In this document: positions 48,511 to 56,788 of the stretch, one piece after another
Layout: each line of letters begins with the position of its first letter
Position numbering within the stretch: position 1 is the stretch's first letter
Virus record (IMG/VR): IMGVR_UViG_3300045256_000829
Location: 1-64,000 of that record
DNA length: 64,000 nt
Reading direction: 5' to 3' (one strand)
Source: a virus
The notes under the pieces: generated by a model
Seen by the model: only the letters and a program-made list of their open reading frames with translations
Databases searched by the model: none
What the model was told of the DNA's origin: nothing
Made by a program: the position numbers and the translations under genes

Positions 48511-49746
48511 TTACGCCGCGAGATTGATAATCTTCGTCGCGTTGCCGTCGATAACCCTGTAACCCTCGGTTTCGGTCATAACCAGCGCCTCAGTCTGATT
48601 CGTGATGAATCGCTGCGTTTCCTGAATCGTGGCGCCGATTTCCGTCACCTGCTCCAACGCGAGGCGAGTGTCAAAGCCGACGATATTCGAAGCCGGCGCG
48701 TCGCCTGTGATCCCGAAGCGCTGCCCCTGCGCCAGCTGTGGCGTAATAGGCGACAAATTGCCGAAGAGATTGCCCGGCAGGAAGACGAGAGGAATGTTCG
48801 CGTTGCCCGTGTTGAGCATTTGCAATTTGATGATCGGCGCTTCCTGGCCTAAAACCGTATCGAGCATATACGGGTTGGCGAATTTCGCCTTGAAGGCGAG
48901 CCACGCGAGCAACGTCAGATTGTTCGCCGTGGTCCCAGAGTCCAGCGTTGTCAGCGCGTAAACAGTCGCCGCCGTTCCAGAGTTGCCATCGCCGTTGACC
49001 GCGACATCCAGAATCGCGGCGAGCTTGTCAATTTCAGCCTGCACCGAAAGCCGAGCGATATGCATCGCGACCTGGTTGATCCGCATGCGCCTCATCTGCT
49101 CATAGGACATCGTGAGCTTGCGGCCATACTTGTAGAGACGAATCACCCGATCGCCCCCGGCCAGTTTCATGCCAGGAATCTCGGAGAATTCCGTCACCCG
49201 AACCAATCGCGTATTTGACGGATCGTCGGTCAGATAGAAGGCGCGATACGTGTCGCCGTCAATCGGAGTTGTCAGCGCAACAATCGACGCAATCGGGATC
49301 TGCGGAGCGATTTGCTTATTCCAGTACGCCGTTGAGGAATCGATATTCGGATTCGACACCGAACCGATCGGCTGATCGTATGAGGTGTAAAGCGAGCGAG
49401 TGTTCACCGGTTGATGACCCTGCGCTTGCTTCCACATCCGCGTGAAGAATTCGACCATCAAGATCGGGCCGGCTTCGCGGCAATTTTTTGCTTCGCACTT
49501 CCGAACGAAATCGCCAACCGTGTCGCAGTTGAGCCCGAGATAGGGAACCGCGCGCGTCACAATTCCAGCCTCGATCATTAAGCGTTGAAACGCGTCCGTT
49601 TTATCGTTCGGGTATTCGGTCGAAGGATCGATCGTTTCGAGGAATGCCGACAACCCCATCCCTTCGCGATAACAAGTTTCCAGAAAATCCAAATTGACCT
49701 GGCGCAGAGTTTCGGCCGGACCCTGCTTTTTGATGCGTGCGCTCAT
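48511..49746 (-). CDS. major capsid protein (HK97-fold)
   Basis: A 411-residue shell protein. Order (protease, decoration, this, connectors) and size fit an HK97-fold major capsid. Visible pieces: VNLDFLETCYREGMGLSAFLETIDPS at the N-arm, VTEFSEIPGMKLAGGDRVIRLYKYGRKLTMSYEQMRRMRINQVAMHIARLSVQAEIDKLAAILDVAVNGD (E-loop and spine-helix-like region), then a P-domain SPITPQLAQGQRFGITGDAP. The start MSARIKK follows AAGGAGTG. Confidence 0.85.
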   Translation of the reverse strand: MSARIKKQGPAETLRQVNLDFLETCYREGMGLSAFLETIDPSTEYPNDKTDAFQRLMIEAGIVTRAVPYLGLNCDTVGDFVRKCEAKNCREAGPILMVEFFTRMWKQAQGHQPVNTRSLYTSYDQPIGSVSNPNIDSSTAYWNKQIAPQIPIASIVALTTPIDGDTYRAFYLTDDPSNTRLVRVTEFSEIPGMKLAGGDRVIRLYKYGRKLTMSYEQMRRMRINQVAMHIARLSVQAEIDKLAAILDVAVNGDGNSGTAATVYALTTLDSGTTANNLTLLAWLAFKAKFANPYMLDTVLGQEAPIIKLQMLNTGNANIPLVFLPGNLFGNLSPITPQLAQGQRFGITGDAPASNIVGFDTRLALEQVTEIGATIQETQRFITNQTEALVMTETEGYRVIDGNATKIINLAA

Positions 49747-49818
49747 AGTCACTCCTTAAGATTGAAGGATAAAGAAGCGAGAGCGCCGCATCTCCGCTCG
49801 GAAAATCGAAATAACCGA

Positions 49819-50253
49819 TTACAGTTCGACCCAGACGTTCGACGTGTCGCCAGCGTCGTAAATCTGACCGCGACACTTGATCAATTCGGCCGCTGTCCCG
49901 GACGCCGCGGAGCGCACAAACCCTTTGGCCGAAGCCGCTCCCAGCGCGCCGACGATCGCGGTTCCGAGGGTAAGCGTCGCTGACTGGCCACCCTTAAAAG
50001 CCAGACAGCCTTTAACCGCAACGGTCGCTTTTAAATCGGCCTCCACCTTCTCTAAGCGGCCAACCAACGCCTCGCCATCGGAGGCAAGTTGAACGGTTTT
50101 AGCCGCCGAGAAACTGACCGCGAGCTGCGCGCCAGCCTGCGCCGAACCGTAAGGCTTCGTCGAGTCGAAGGTAATTGTCGAATTATCGATAATGAACGAT
50201 CGGTATTGAACGCCGACTTCGTCGAATGACAGCACGTTGCGAGGGTTCGCCAT
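49819..50253 (-). CDS. head decoration protein
   Basis: A 144-residue beta-rich protein (NPRNVLSFDEVGVQYRSFIIDNSTITFDSTKPYGSAQAGAQLAVSFSAAKTVQLA, LATLTLGTAIVGAL-type strands). Size and position between protease and capsid match the lambda gpD / DUF2190-type decoration proteins. Stabilises the shell. Followed by a 66-bp gap before the capsid gene. Confidence 0.75.
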   Translation of the reverse strand: MANPRNVLSFDEVGVQYRSFIIDNSTITFDSTKPYGSAQAGAQLAVSFSAAKTVQLASDGEALVGRLEKVEADLKATVAVKGCLAFKGGQSATLTLGTAIVGALGAASAKGFVRSAASGTAAELIKCRGQIYDAGDTSNVWVEL

Positions 50254-50295
50254 GACTATTCTCCCTGATTAGTGGTTTACGCCCGCAATCGTGAA

Positions 50296-51609
50296 TTAGC
50301 CGCCGAATGCCGACTTCGGCGCGAGTTGAAGCGCCGGGGAATCTTTGGGCGCAGCCGGAGCTTCCTGTTTCTCTTCCACTGGCGCGGAATCTTCTGTTTG
50401 ACGACCGGAGGGCAGCAGGGAAGTGGCGCGGCCAGCCCAATCCGCGCGCATTTGTTTGATATGCTCAATGTCCGCCGCTTCGAGCATCGCGCGATAGGTT
50501 TCGGCTTTGAAATCGTTGCCCCAAATCCTGACACCTTCTTTCAACGCTTCCTCGATCAGATCGGCGCGATAAGTGCGTCCCGTGCGCGCAAGAGAGACAA
50601 TCTCGCGAAGGCCAGTCGCGAGGTCAGTCGTCGTGACGCCGGCGTCTTTCAGGGCAGCCTCAACAGACGAACGAACAGCGGTGAGGTCAGGATCGACGGA
50701 CTGCGAGGGATTTGATTGCGGCGCGTCCCCCGCAGTCCGGGACTCCGTTCCAGGCAAAGTGGCGGGCGCGCTCACCTGCGTAGGAACAGAATTCGATTTA
50801 TCGTTTCGCTGAGTCATAAGTCCTTCCTTTTCTCCGTACCCTGACCAGAACCGATCAAGCCCAGGGATAGGCGCGCCGCGATAAGCGGTTCGAATTGAGT
50901 TTGCAATTTCGGGTTTCATTCGGCCCGCTTCGATGTCGCGCGTAGCCTTGAGAATCCCGCAGCCGGGTGTAGCCCCGTCGTAAACAATGGAAACTTCCGA
51001 AAGGTGGGCGTCTTCGATCCAAGCGATTGCGACTTCTTCGCGAACCGCAACCACCTCGCCTTTTTCGTTGCGGTCTTCGACGGAATAAGTCACGCCAGGG
51101 AAGTGCCAGCAATCCCAATCAAAGAGGTCAAGGCCGCAAATCGAGCAACGGAATTCGCCGCCGTGAAAGCCGATCGATACGTCGCGAGCGATCCCGGCGC
51201 GCATCTTCACCAAAAACGATTCGGTGTCATCCAAGCCGGAAATCGTGAAGATGTCCGAAGTTACTCTGACGATGTCGCCGGATTCTGTGTATTGACCCGA
51301 GAGAGTTGCGCCGAGGCCAAGCTGGCGCGTGATGTGCGAATTCTGGAAACTGACACCCGCCTCGGAATCTTTGGCGTAATTCTGAAGCGACGACGGCGCC
51401 ATTCGCGTGAAATACGCATCCAGGCGATTGTTCGAAATCTCAGCCGCGAAGAAATAAGGGGCGTTGGTTTCGAAAATCGCAGGGTCATGCGCGCGTTCTT
51501 TCGCCCGCTGCATCAGCGTTTCATCGTTTGCGCCCGACGCGGTATTCATCAATCGGGTAAGCAATCGAGCCGGGTGCGCAAAAATGTCAGTCGGAGAGTA
51601 AGAACGCAT
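50296..51609 (-). CDS. prohead protease with scaffold-like C-terminus
   Basis: A 437-residue protein. Residues 70-230 look like a phage prohead protease: FFAAEISNNRLDAYFTRMAPSSLQNYAKDSEAGVSFQNSH, MRAGIARDVSIGFHGGEFRCSICGLDLFDWDCWHFPG (with a zinc-like C-x2-C...C) and IEDAHLSEVSIVYDGATPG (the ...EVS-V... active-site strand). The C-terminal 190 residues are Ser/Pro/Gln-rich with helices (LEAADIEHIKQMRADWAGR), as in fused scaffold domains. Its ATG at 51609 is directly after a leader terminator and no ribosome site is obvious. Confidence 0.75.
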   Translation of the reverse strand: MRSYSPTDIFAHPARLLTRLMNTASGANDETLMQRAKERAHDPAIFETNAPYFFAAEISNNRLDAYFTRMAPSSLQNYAKDSEAGVSFQNSHITRQLGLGATLSGQYTESGDIVRVTSDIFTISGLDDTESFLVKMRAGIARDVSIGFHGGEFRCSICGLDLFDWDCWHFPGVTYSVEDRNEKGEVVAVREEVAIAWIEDAHLSEVSIVYDGATPGCGILKATRDIEAGRMKPEIANSIRTAYRGAPIPGLDRFWSGYGEKEGLMTQRNDKSNSVPTQVSAPATLPGTESRTAGDAPQSNPSQSVDPDLTAVRSSVEAALKDAGVTTTDLATGLREIVSLARTGRTYRADLIEEALKEGVRIWGNDFKAETYRAMLEAADIEHIKQMRADWAGRATSLLPSGRQTEDSAPVEEKQEAPAAPKDSPALQLAPKSAFGG

Positions 51610-51642
51610 AAAAATAAAAGCCCGCAAGATTTACTTGCAGGC
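51610..51642 (-). terminator. leader terminator of the head operon
   Basis: Minus-strand stem GCC-x-GCAAG / CTTGC-x-GGC (51634-51642 and 51620-51628, one mismatch), loop ATTTA, then UUUUAUUUUU (51619-51610) and the protease ATG. The promoter at 51720-51748 reads through it, so it is a candidate attenuator. Confidence 0.75.
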
Positions 51643-51705
51643 TTCGCCAATTCCTGAAGAGATGTTCGGCCTTACCGAACCGCGAAATAATTATCATCCC
51701 AAATT

Positions 51706-51748
51706 CACTTGACGCGCGAAGTAAAGCACTTGTTCAAAACAGTGTCAA
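51706..51748 (-). promoter_or_regulatory. head-operon promoter with two operators
   Basis: TTGACA (51748-51743), 17 bp, TTTACT (51725-51720) on the minus strand is a good sigma70-type promoter. Motif sites 51706-51723 (CACTTGACGCGCGAAGTA) and 51727-51744 (CACTTGTTCAAAACAGTG), exactly 21 bp apart, cover the spacer and -10. Confidence 0.7.
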
Positions 51749-51814
51749 GTAGTATGCTCAATTTTGTCTGAAGGGGGTCAATCTCGCGGCTGAGGAGTCG
51801 GTCGTGGGGGAGAC

Positions 51815-51860
51815 AAAGAAACGCCGCAAACTTGTATGAGGGAGTTTGCGGCGTTTCTTT
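51815..51860. terminator. 17-bp-stem terminator, probably bidirectional
   Basis: Perfect stem AAAGAAACGCCGCAAAC / GTTTGCGGCGTTTCTTT (51815-51831, 51844-51860) with a 12-nt loop. On the plus strand it is followed by TTATTT, on the minus by TTTGTCT. It separates the 52229-51861 early gene from the head-operon promoter. Confidence 0.85.
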
Positions 51861-52229
51861 TTATTTGGTTGGCGTCACAAGGTTGAGCGATGTTTTCGCG
51901 TGCGGTTTCTCAGCATCGGGTACAAAATCAAGACTGTCTTCAATTACGCCGTAAAAGATCCCAGCGCCTAAGCGTTCCTGTTCGGCAAGGATTTCTTTCT
52001 CTTCCGCAGCGATTTCCTGTTTCAGCTTTTTATAAACCGCGTCGAGTTGCTTGCGCTCATCTGCGAGTCTTCGACGCCGGCGTTCAAGTAGGAAATAATC
52101 GTGAGAGAAGTTGAGCGCCTGAGAATCCGAGATTTTTCGCGCGACCATCGTCGGTTGGCGCTCCATCTGAACCGCTCTGGACTGCTGTTCGGCCGCCGTC
52201 ACGTTCGCATTGGTAATCTGATCGTCCAT
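51861..52229 (-). CDS. hypothetical coiled-coil protein
   Basis: A 122-residue protein, start MDDQITNANVTAAEQQSRAV (GAGGT nine bases upstream; an upstream ATG at 52352 has none). A long basic coiled coil (FLLERRRRRLADERKQLDAVYKKLKQEIAAEEKEILAEQERL) dominates. Function unknown. A strong terminator follows. Confidence 0.6.
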   Translation of the reverse strand: MDDQITNANVTAAEQQSRAVQMERQPTMVARKISDSQALNFSHDYFLLERRRRRLADERKQLDAVYKKLKQEIAAEEKEILAEQERLGAGIFYGVIEDSLDFVPDAEKPHAKTSLNLVTPTK

Positions 52230-52445
52230 TGATATTGATACCTCACAATCGAGCCGGGATGGCCCTACGAAATCAATCATACCTCGTACAACCTGCGCCG
52301 CGACGATTTCGAGGTATCTGACCTTGCAGAGTAAAGTTTCACTTTGCGTCATACTGCGCCCGTATTTAAAGGGATTTCAGTCAAGAATACCGCAGGGAAG
52401 GGCGCGCGAAAAGGGAAGCGCCATTAAATCGCAACCTTGCCCGCT

Positions 52446-52904
52446 TCAACGATTCTCCCACTGATGACGCCCTTCCAAATACGTGATCACAGAATGCCAC
52501 TTTTTAGCCGGAACGGTTTCATAGCAGGACTTGCATAAGTGATGGGGACTATTAACACCGATCGACGTTAGAATCTCATTTGAAGGTTTCTGTTTATCAC
52601 AGAGATAACAATCAAACGTGATCAAGCCTTTATCAGCGCAAACCATGCAAACATTTTCCGACTTGTCATTGACTGACAGGGATTGAATTCGCCAACCGGC
52701 GCGATGAATCTGAGTCGCGAAATCGCACTTGGAAGAATAAGGGAAGGGAGCCGTGACGGACCACTTCTCTGCACCACGAACCATCAGCTGTTGGCAGATA
52801 GGGCATTGATCAACCTCAACCAGCATCAGGGCGTAACGCTGGCCCGTCTCCGATGTATAGACAACTTCAGGAGTGTATTCAAGATCGTTCAGCTTATCGG
52901 ACAT
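52446..52904 (-). CDS. hypothetical zinc-binding protein
   Basis: A 152-residue protein with four cysteine pairs: CPICQQLM, CMVCADKG, CYLCDKQK and CKSCYETV. A treble-zinc-finger-like or RING-like mini-domain is likely. Start at 52904 follows AGAAGGAGG. Function unknown. Confidence 0.65.
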   Translation of the reverse strand: MSDKLNDLEYTPEVVYTSETGQRYALMLVEVDQCPICQQLMVRGAEKWSVTAPFPYSSKCDFATQIHRAGWRIQSLSVNDKSENVCMVCADKGLITFDCYLCDKQKPSNEILTSIGVNSPHHLCKSCYETVPAKKWHSVITYLEGRHQWENR

Positions 52905-53076
52905 CCAACCCTCCTTCTATTCCCGAATGCGTCTCGCCACCGTGCGCCGCGTGCAGCGCGTCGGTGAGGCGTCCCAATAGTCCGCGATATACCAAGTTGC
53001 CGTAACCGTCATACCAATCGGCGCAAATTGCCAATATGAGCAAAGTGATCAAGACGGTTTTGACTGTACGCTTCAT
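52894..53076 (-). CDS. small inner-membrane protein
   Basis: A 60-residue protein with a signal-anchor (MKRTVKTVLITLLILAICADW) and a short soluble tail (GYGNLVYRGLLGRLTDALHAAHGG). Overlaps the next gene's start by 11 bp. Function unknown. Confidence 0.5.
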   Translation of the reverse strand: MKRTVKTVLITLLILAICADWYDGYGNLVYRGLLGRLTDALHAAHGGETHSGIEGGLDVR

Positions 53077-53116
53077 GGTTGCTCCGTGTAAAACTTTACC
53101 TGGTATTGCATAGGCT

Positions 53117-53677
53117 TCAATTTCGTTTAAGTTTGAGCGCTCGCTGACATCGGTTAAGGAAACCGTATTCAAGAGTTGCTTTTGACCAAACGTTGAGGGG
53201 TTCAACCTCGAAGGTCATACATTCCATATATCCCCCAGGCTCTTTATGGTCGGGGTCAGTCAAATCGAAAAATAGTATCTCGCCGTAGCAGTCGTCATTT
53301 TGCGAGATGCCGACAATGCCGACGCCATGCCTTTCGCAGAGAATTTTCAGATCTTCGGCAAACGGCATGTAATCCTCGTACACCTTGAACGATCCGCCTC
53401 TTTTTACGCCGAACCCGACAGACTGAAGCAACCTGGCCTTAGCTTGCTGATTGGATTCAAGATTGATCCATTTGGCCAGCGCGTCCCAGTTTTCGCGGCG
53501 AAGCAACGAAGCCTTTCGCGTACATTTGCATCCGGAATCAAAGAACAGGCGATTACCTTTCCTGAGGAAGTGTAAGCGCCAATCGCAATGCGGGCATTGG
53601 TGATAATCGACTTTCGTGATCTTGTTGGCGATCATCGCCTCCTTGATCTGACGACCTGTAACATCGAGGAAAGCCAT
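53117..53677 (-). CDS. hypothetical protein with zinc ribbon
   Basis: A 186-residue protein; N-terminal CPHCDWRLHFLRKGNRLFFDSGCKCTRKA carries a C-x2-C and a C-x-C pair about 20 residues apart. The rest (YGEILFFDLTDPDHKEPGGYMECMTFEVEPLNVW) is beta-rich. Start at 53677 after GGAGG. No family recognised. Confidence 0.65.
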   Translation of the reverse strand: MAFLDVTGRQIKEAMIANKITKVDYHQCPHCDWRLHFLRKGNRLFFDSGCKCTRKASLLRRENWDALAKWINLESNQQAKARLLQSVGFGVKRGGSFKVYEDYMPFAEDLKILCERHGVGIVGISQNDDCYGEILFFDLTDPDHKEPGGYMECMTFEVEPLNVWSKATLEYGFLNRCQRALKLKRN

Positions 53678-53796
53678 TATGAACCTCCATTCTAATACTG
53701 TGGTTTGTTCTGATTGTGATTTGCCGGTGTTTTTCTCCTTTAGTCCGATTCAAAAGGGGTGGACTTTTTCTTTGTGTTCTGTACTTTGCTTTACAA

Positions 53797-54201
53797 TTAA
53801 AAGTACTTTCGTGGCGCTCGGCGCGAACAGTTTTGTTGACGGGTTACAGCTTCAAGATGTAAAGGGCTGGCACAGTGTCGCATACGACATAAATGGTCAG
53901 GTTCCAGTCCGTCAGGGACGGGGCCGACAAAGAACTCATAAGAGAACCGATGAGGGCTGGTTTTCTTTGCGCCCCTACGGCCGTCCGCTTTGAATTGCCC
54001 GTAGCCGGTATCGGTGCTGATATGTCCGGTCCATTCCCAGCAGGGAGTGCCGTTATAAAAAAGTGTATTGCTAACACATATCTTTTGGAGGAATCGGGTG
54101 ATAGGTAAGCGCCCTGTATATGGTGGCCATTTGCCCTCACCAATCAATCCTAAAAGAATAAAATTCAACTCTGAAATTTTATCGGGCGTCTCCATACTCA
54201 T
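53797..54201 (-). CDS. HNH endonuclease (homing-type)
   Basis: A 134-residue DNA nuclease. The C-terminal half shows the HNH signature: CWEWTGHISTDTGYGQF, then HRFSYEFFVGPVPDGLEPDHLCRMRHCASPLHLEAVTRQQNCSR, with His of DHLCR and of PLHLE as metal ligands; the usual CxNPxHL reads CASPLHL. Short phage HNH genes of this type act as homing or host-take-over nucleases. Overlaps the HTH gene (ATGA). Confidence 0.85.
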   Translation of the reverse strand: MSMETPDKISELNFILLGLIGEGKWPPYTGRLPITRFLQKICVSNTLFYNGTPCWEWTGHISTDTGYGQFKADGRRGAKKTSPHRFSYEFFVGPVPDGLEPDHLCRMRHCASPLHLEAVTRQQNCSRRAPRKYF

Positions 54202-54425
54202 GATTCTTCCTCCCTCCGTTCGTAATAGATTACCTTCTGCAATCCAAGCGCATTCAAAACCGTTTCACCTGGGGTTCGCTTCCTTCGGAGTAGATCACCG
54301 ATGTATTGCTGGCTAACCCCGAACTCCTTCGCTAAAGCCTCCTGCGAGCCAGCTTTTATAAGGCGCTCTTTGATCATTTCAATCACTTCTTCCAGCGTTA
54401 CAGCTGTAATAGTTCGTCGTTTCAT
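54198..54425 (-). CDS. XRE-type HTH regulator paired with the HNH gene
   Basis: A 75-residue protein with LEEVIEMIKERLIKAGSQEALAKEFGVSQQYIGDLLRRKRTPGETVLNALGL, a compact XRE helix-turn-helix. It probably controls the HNH gene and itself. The -10 TATACT lies seven bases before its ATG, so the transcript should be leaderless. Confidence 0.8.
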   Translation of the reverse strand: MKRRTITAVTLEEVIEMIKERLIKAGSQEALAKEFGVSQQYIGDLLRRKRTPGETVLNALGLQKVIYYERREEES

Positions 54426-54432
54426 AGGCCGC

Positions 54433-54461
54433 AGTATAGAGGTAATCGGCCCCTATCACAA
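54433..54461 (-). promoter_or_regulatory. promoter and operator of the HTH-HNH pair
   Basis: TTGTGA (54461-54456), 17 bp, TATACT (54438-54433). Between and overlapping both elements is the imperfect palindrome ATAGGGG-N7-CCTCTAT, a likely site for the small HTH protein. A second palindrome, AGCTGTACAGC, lies upstream at about 54467-54478. Confidence 0.65.
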
Positions 54462-54549
54462 CAGGAAAGCTGTACAGCAGTAGCGTCCGATAATAGACGT
54501 TATGTAACCCTTTAAAAGGGAATCAGCGGTTACAGCTTCGACGGCGCCG

Positions 54550-55056
54550 CTAAGGAAATAAAGCGTTGATTTTCTCAACCAGATGATTGAGAACCAATGC
54601 TGTAGCGCCCGGTGGCAATACTGTTTGCTCTCTCGCGTGCGAAGCCTCATTGCGGATCTTCCTGATGATATGCCACTCCCCGGCGCCCTTAGCCGTAAGA
54701 ACGCCGGCACGGACCAAGCAATTGATCCTCGTTTCGAAAGTTTTTCTATCCTTCGCAGACGCCTTGATCGTCTCGCATTTTACGACGATCGCTTCATCGG
54801 CCACGCGATAAACCTGTTCCAACCCAAATGTATAAAGAGGGTAAAAGAAATAACCATAGAGCATTGCGCCCTTGGCAACCTCGAACAAGTTGACCAATTG
54901 GGATGGAACACCTTTGGACAGCTCGAACGCCAAAAATATCTGCGCCCACTCTTCAGGCGGCATAGGCAAAACCTCACCCGTCGCGGTATTCACCTTGCTG
55001 AAGATGAGATTAGTCGGGTCAGGCGTGAGAAAGTTTTCAATGCTTATTATTTTCAT
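54550..55056 (-). CDS. HEPN/DUF4145-like protein
   Basis: A 168-residue protein, helical (EEWAQIFLAFELSKGVPSQLVNLFEVAKGAMLYGYF, RVADEAIVVKCETIKASAKDRKTFETRINCLVRAGVL), with RKIRNEASHAREQTVLPPGATALVLNHLVEKINALF at the end. RNEASHA is the R-N-x3-H motif of HEPN-type domains. Such domains occur in anti-phage ribonucleases and in other proteins. The role here is not determined. Confidence 0.55.
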   Translation of the reverse strand: MKIISIENFLTPDPTNLIFSKVNTATGEVLPMPPEEWAQIFLAFELSKGVPSQLVNLFEVAKGAMLYGYFFYPLYTFGLEQVYRVADEAIVVKCETIKASAKDRKTFETRINCLVRAGVLTAKGAGEWHIIRKIRNEASHAREQTVLPPGATALVLNHLVEKINALFP

Positions 55057-55063
55057 TTATCGA

Positions 55064-55789
55064 TTAACCTGCATCCTCAGTTTTCAGGTTTAAATCAATC
55101 GCCTCAACAACGCGTTGAGCCTGATCGCGGATCATCTTCAATCTTCGCTCACCATCGCCAACCAAACCATATTCGACCATCTTCATTGCTTCAACGATCG
55201 AACCAAATCGCCACTCATCTAGTTTTACTCCGGATTCTTCCTCGAACTTGGCAATCGTCTTTTTGACCCGTTCAAGTTCGTAACCGCGGCTTTCCTCGCC
55301 AGCTTTATAACCTCGCTGATATTCCATGGTCCGGACGCGTTCCAATTCAGCCTCTTTGGTAATCTGTTCTTGGGCGCGGCGGAAGAGAGCGGCAATGAAT
55401 TTAGTTGTCAGTGGAATAGGTTCAAGTTTCGTCGGCTGGGTTATCACTTTCAGCTTTCCCGCCACGGGCGCCATCAATCCCCAGGTTGGCGGCAATTCGC
55501 CCGTCTGAATGATTTCCTGCGAAGCCGCGACCAAAAACCAATAGTCACAATATTGGGCGATCGATTCAGCTTTCGCGGGTTGCTTCAGTTCCTTTATCCA
55601 GTCCGATCGGGAAACCTTCAATTCGAAGCCAGTCAGGTACAATCCGCGGGATGGCCACAAGGACATCGCCAGCGCGTCCGCGTGCCGTGAGGCATGGCTC
55701 CCCGTGCCGTTCGGGACCTCTGTGAAAAAGGCAAATTCACCTTTCGGGTATTTTTGACGTAAGAGCGTCATTAGCTGCTCAGTTGTCAT
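55064..55789 (-). CDS. MmcB-like PD-(D/E)XK nuclease-fold protein
   Basis: A 241-residue protein. ADALAMSLWPSRGLYLTGFELKVSRSDWIKELKQPAKAESIAQYCDYWFLVA has D, then E-x-K fifteen or so residues later, then a helix with a conserved Lys/Tyr: the PD-(D/E)XK core found in MmcB-type and plasmid/phage proteins. GELPPTWGLMAP is also typical of that family. A charged C-terminal half ends in a coiled coil. Possible DNA repair or restriction-evasion nuclease. Confidence 0.7.
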   Translation of the reverse strand: MTTEQLMTLLRQKYPKGEFAFFTEVPNGTGSHASRHADALAMSLWPSRGLYLTGFELKVSRSDWIKELKQPAKAESIAQYCDYWFLVAASQEIIQTGELPPTWGLMAPVAGKLKVITQPTKLEPIPLTTKFIAALFRRAQEQITKEAELERVRTMEYQRGYKAGEESRGYELERVKKTIAKFEEESGVKLDEWRFGSIVEAMKMVEYGLVGDGERRLKMIRDQAQRVVEAIDLNLKTEDAG

Positions 55790-55790
55790 C

Positions 55791-56039
55791 TCACTTCCCT
55801 TTAAGCCTCTTCGCTATCATCCGCGTAAGCTTCAGCCATTGCTGATACTCGTCAGGCGTAAGCGGTAATTGCGCCGCCGTTGCGCGCCGTGAGCGGTAAT
55901 CGGCCACCAGACAAACAGCCCCGTTGACCACGAACCCCTCAGGCAAAGCGCAAGGATCTTCAAGCGGCGGGTCAGTCTGGACAATGATAGCCTTGATGAA
56001 CAGTTCACGTTTCCCAATAAGGATGTTAACGATTTCCAT
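55791..56039 (-). CDS. hypothetical protein
   Basis: An 82-residue protein, beta-rich N-terminal half (VNILIGKRELFIKAIIVQTDPP) with VVNGAVCLVADYRSRRATAAQLPLTPDEYQQWLKLTRMI later. Not recognised. It lies one base after the upstream nuclease-fold gene's ATG region in operon order. Confidence 0.55.
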   Translation of the reverse strand: MEIVNILIGKRELFIKAIIVQTDPPLEDPCALPEGFVVNGAVCLVADYRSRRATAAQLPLTPDEYQQWLKLTRMIAKRLKGK

Positions 56040-56047
56040 AATTAGTA

Positions 56048-56644
56048 CTACCGTAGAGACGCGAGCAATTCAGCCTCAAGAGGTGACAGATCCCATTCAG
56101 CTTCGACGATGAACAGCATCCCGGCGATCCGTCGCAACAAGAACGGATCAGTCGGATACTCTTCCCAGCGCTTGACCTCAAAAAGAATGTGGTAGTTGTT
56201 CAACGCGAATCGCGGCCGGCAATCTGGCGGAATGTGCGGGACAGCCGATCGGCACGGGTTGCGCGCGAGCAATTTGTCATCGAATACGCCTCGCGGGAGT
56301 GACAGGTTGGATGTCCGGTTTTGAGAATGCCAAGCATCCTTAGCTGAGAATCCCCCGTTCCCTTGACCTGCCCACCACGATGAACCAACCTCCTGGCGCG
56401 GATGAAAGTGGACAGTTGGCCAATCAGCGCGAGCAATGGCAAGGCGCGGCTGCCCCTTCTCGTTCAAGCCGGCTTGCTTGAACGCCGTCGCGACGTTGAC
56501 GACGCGAGCGCCCTTGCTGATCGATCGATACATCGCTTCGACCTTATCGTCTTCGGCTGAGCGCTGGCGTGCTTTTATGCCGCGATACTGATCAAGTTTT
56601 TTAAGCGCTTCTTGCGAAGTAATGGTCAGAGTGTCAACGTTCAT
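56048..56644 (-). CDS. hypothetical protein
   Basis: A 198-residue protein. Coherent features: EALKKLDQYRGIKARQRSAEDDKVEAMYRSISKGARVV, IARADWPTVHFHP and the C-terminal block HIPPDCRPRFALNNYHILFEVKRWEEYPTDPFLLRRIAGMLFIVEAEWDLSPLEAELLASL. The last part looks conserved but no family is recognised. Start at 56644 after GGAGGAT. Confidence 0.65.
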   Translation of the reverse strand: MNVDTLTITSQEALKKLDQYRGIKARQRSAEDDKVEAMYRSISKGARVVNVATAFKQAGLNEKGQPRLAIARADWPTVHFHPRQEVGSSWWAGQGNGGFSAKDAWHSQNRTSNLSLPRGVFDDKLLARNPCRSAVPHIPPDCRPRFALNNYHILFEVKRWEEYPTDPFLLRRIAGMLFIVEAEWDLSPLEAELLASLR

Positions 56645-56788
56645 AGATCCTCCGATTCTTGTGGCCCGGATTCAAACCGGGTTCGCCCCTAAGTCTGCGA
56701 TTTTACGGCCCTATTGTTATCCTCGAACTCTTAGGAAGAAGCGGACAACGGCCGGCTTGCTCGTCACCAAGCTGCCACGGGATCAGTA

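Noticed and set aside
53679-53993. 104-codon plus-strand frame opposite the HNH gene
   Set aside because: Mostly antisense to the HNH gene, no ribosome site; the part in 53679-53796 has no protein-like pattern.
56645-56700. T-arm-like stem CCCGG-TTTGAAT-CCGGG on the minus strand, suggesting a tRNA
   Set aside because: No matching acceptor, D or anticodon arms could be folded upstream; the T-loop has T at the C56 position. Could be a fragment or unrelated palindrome.
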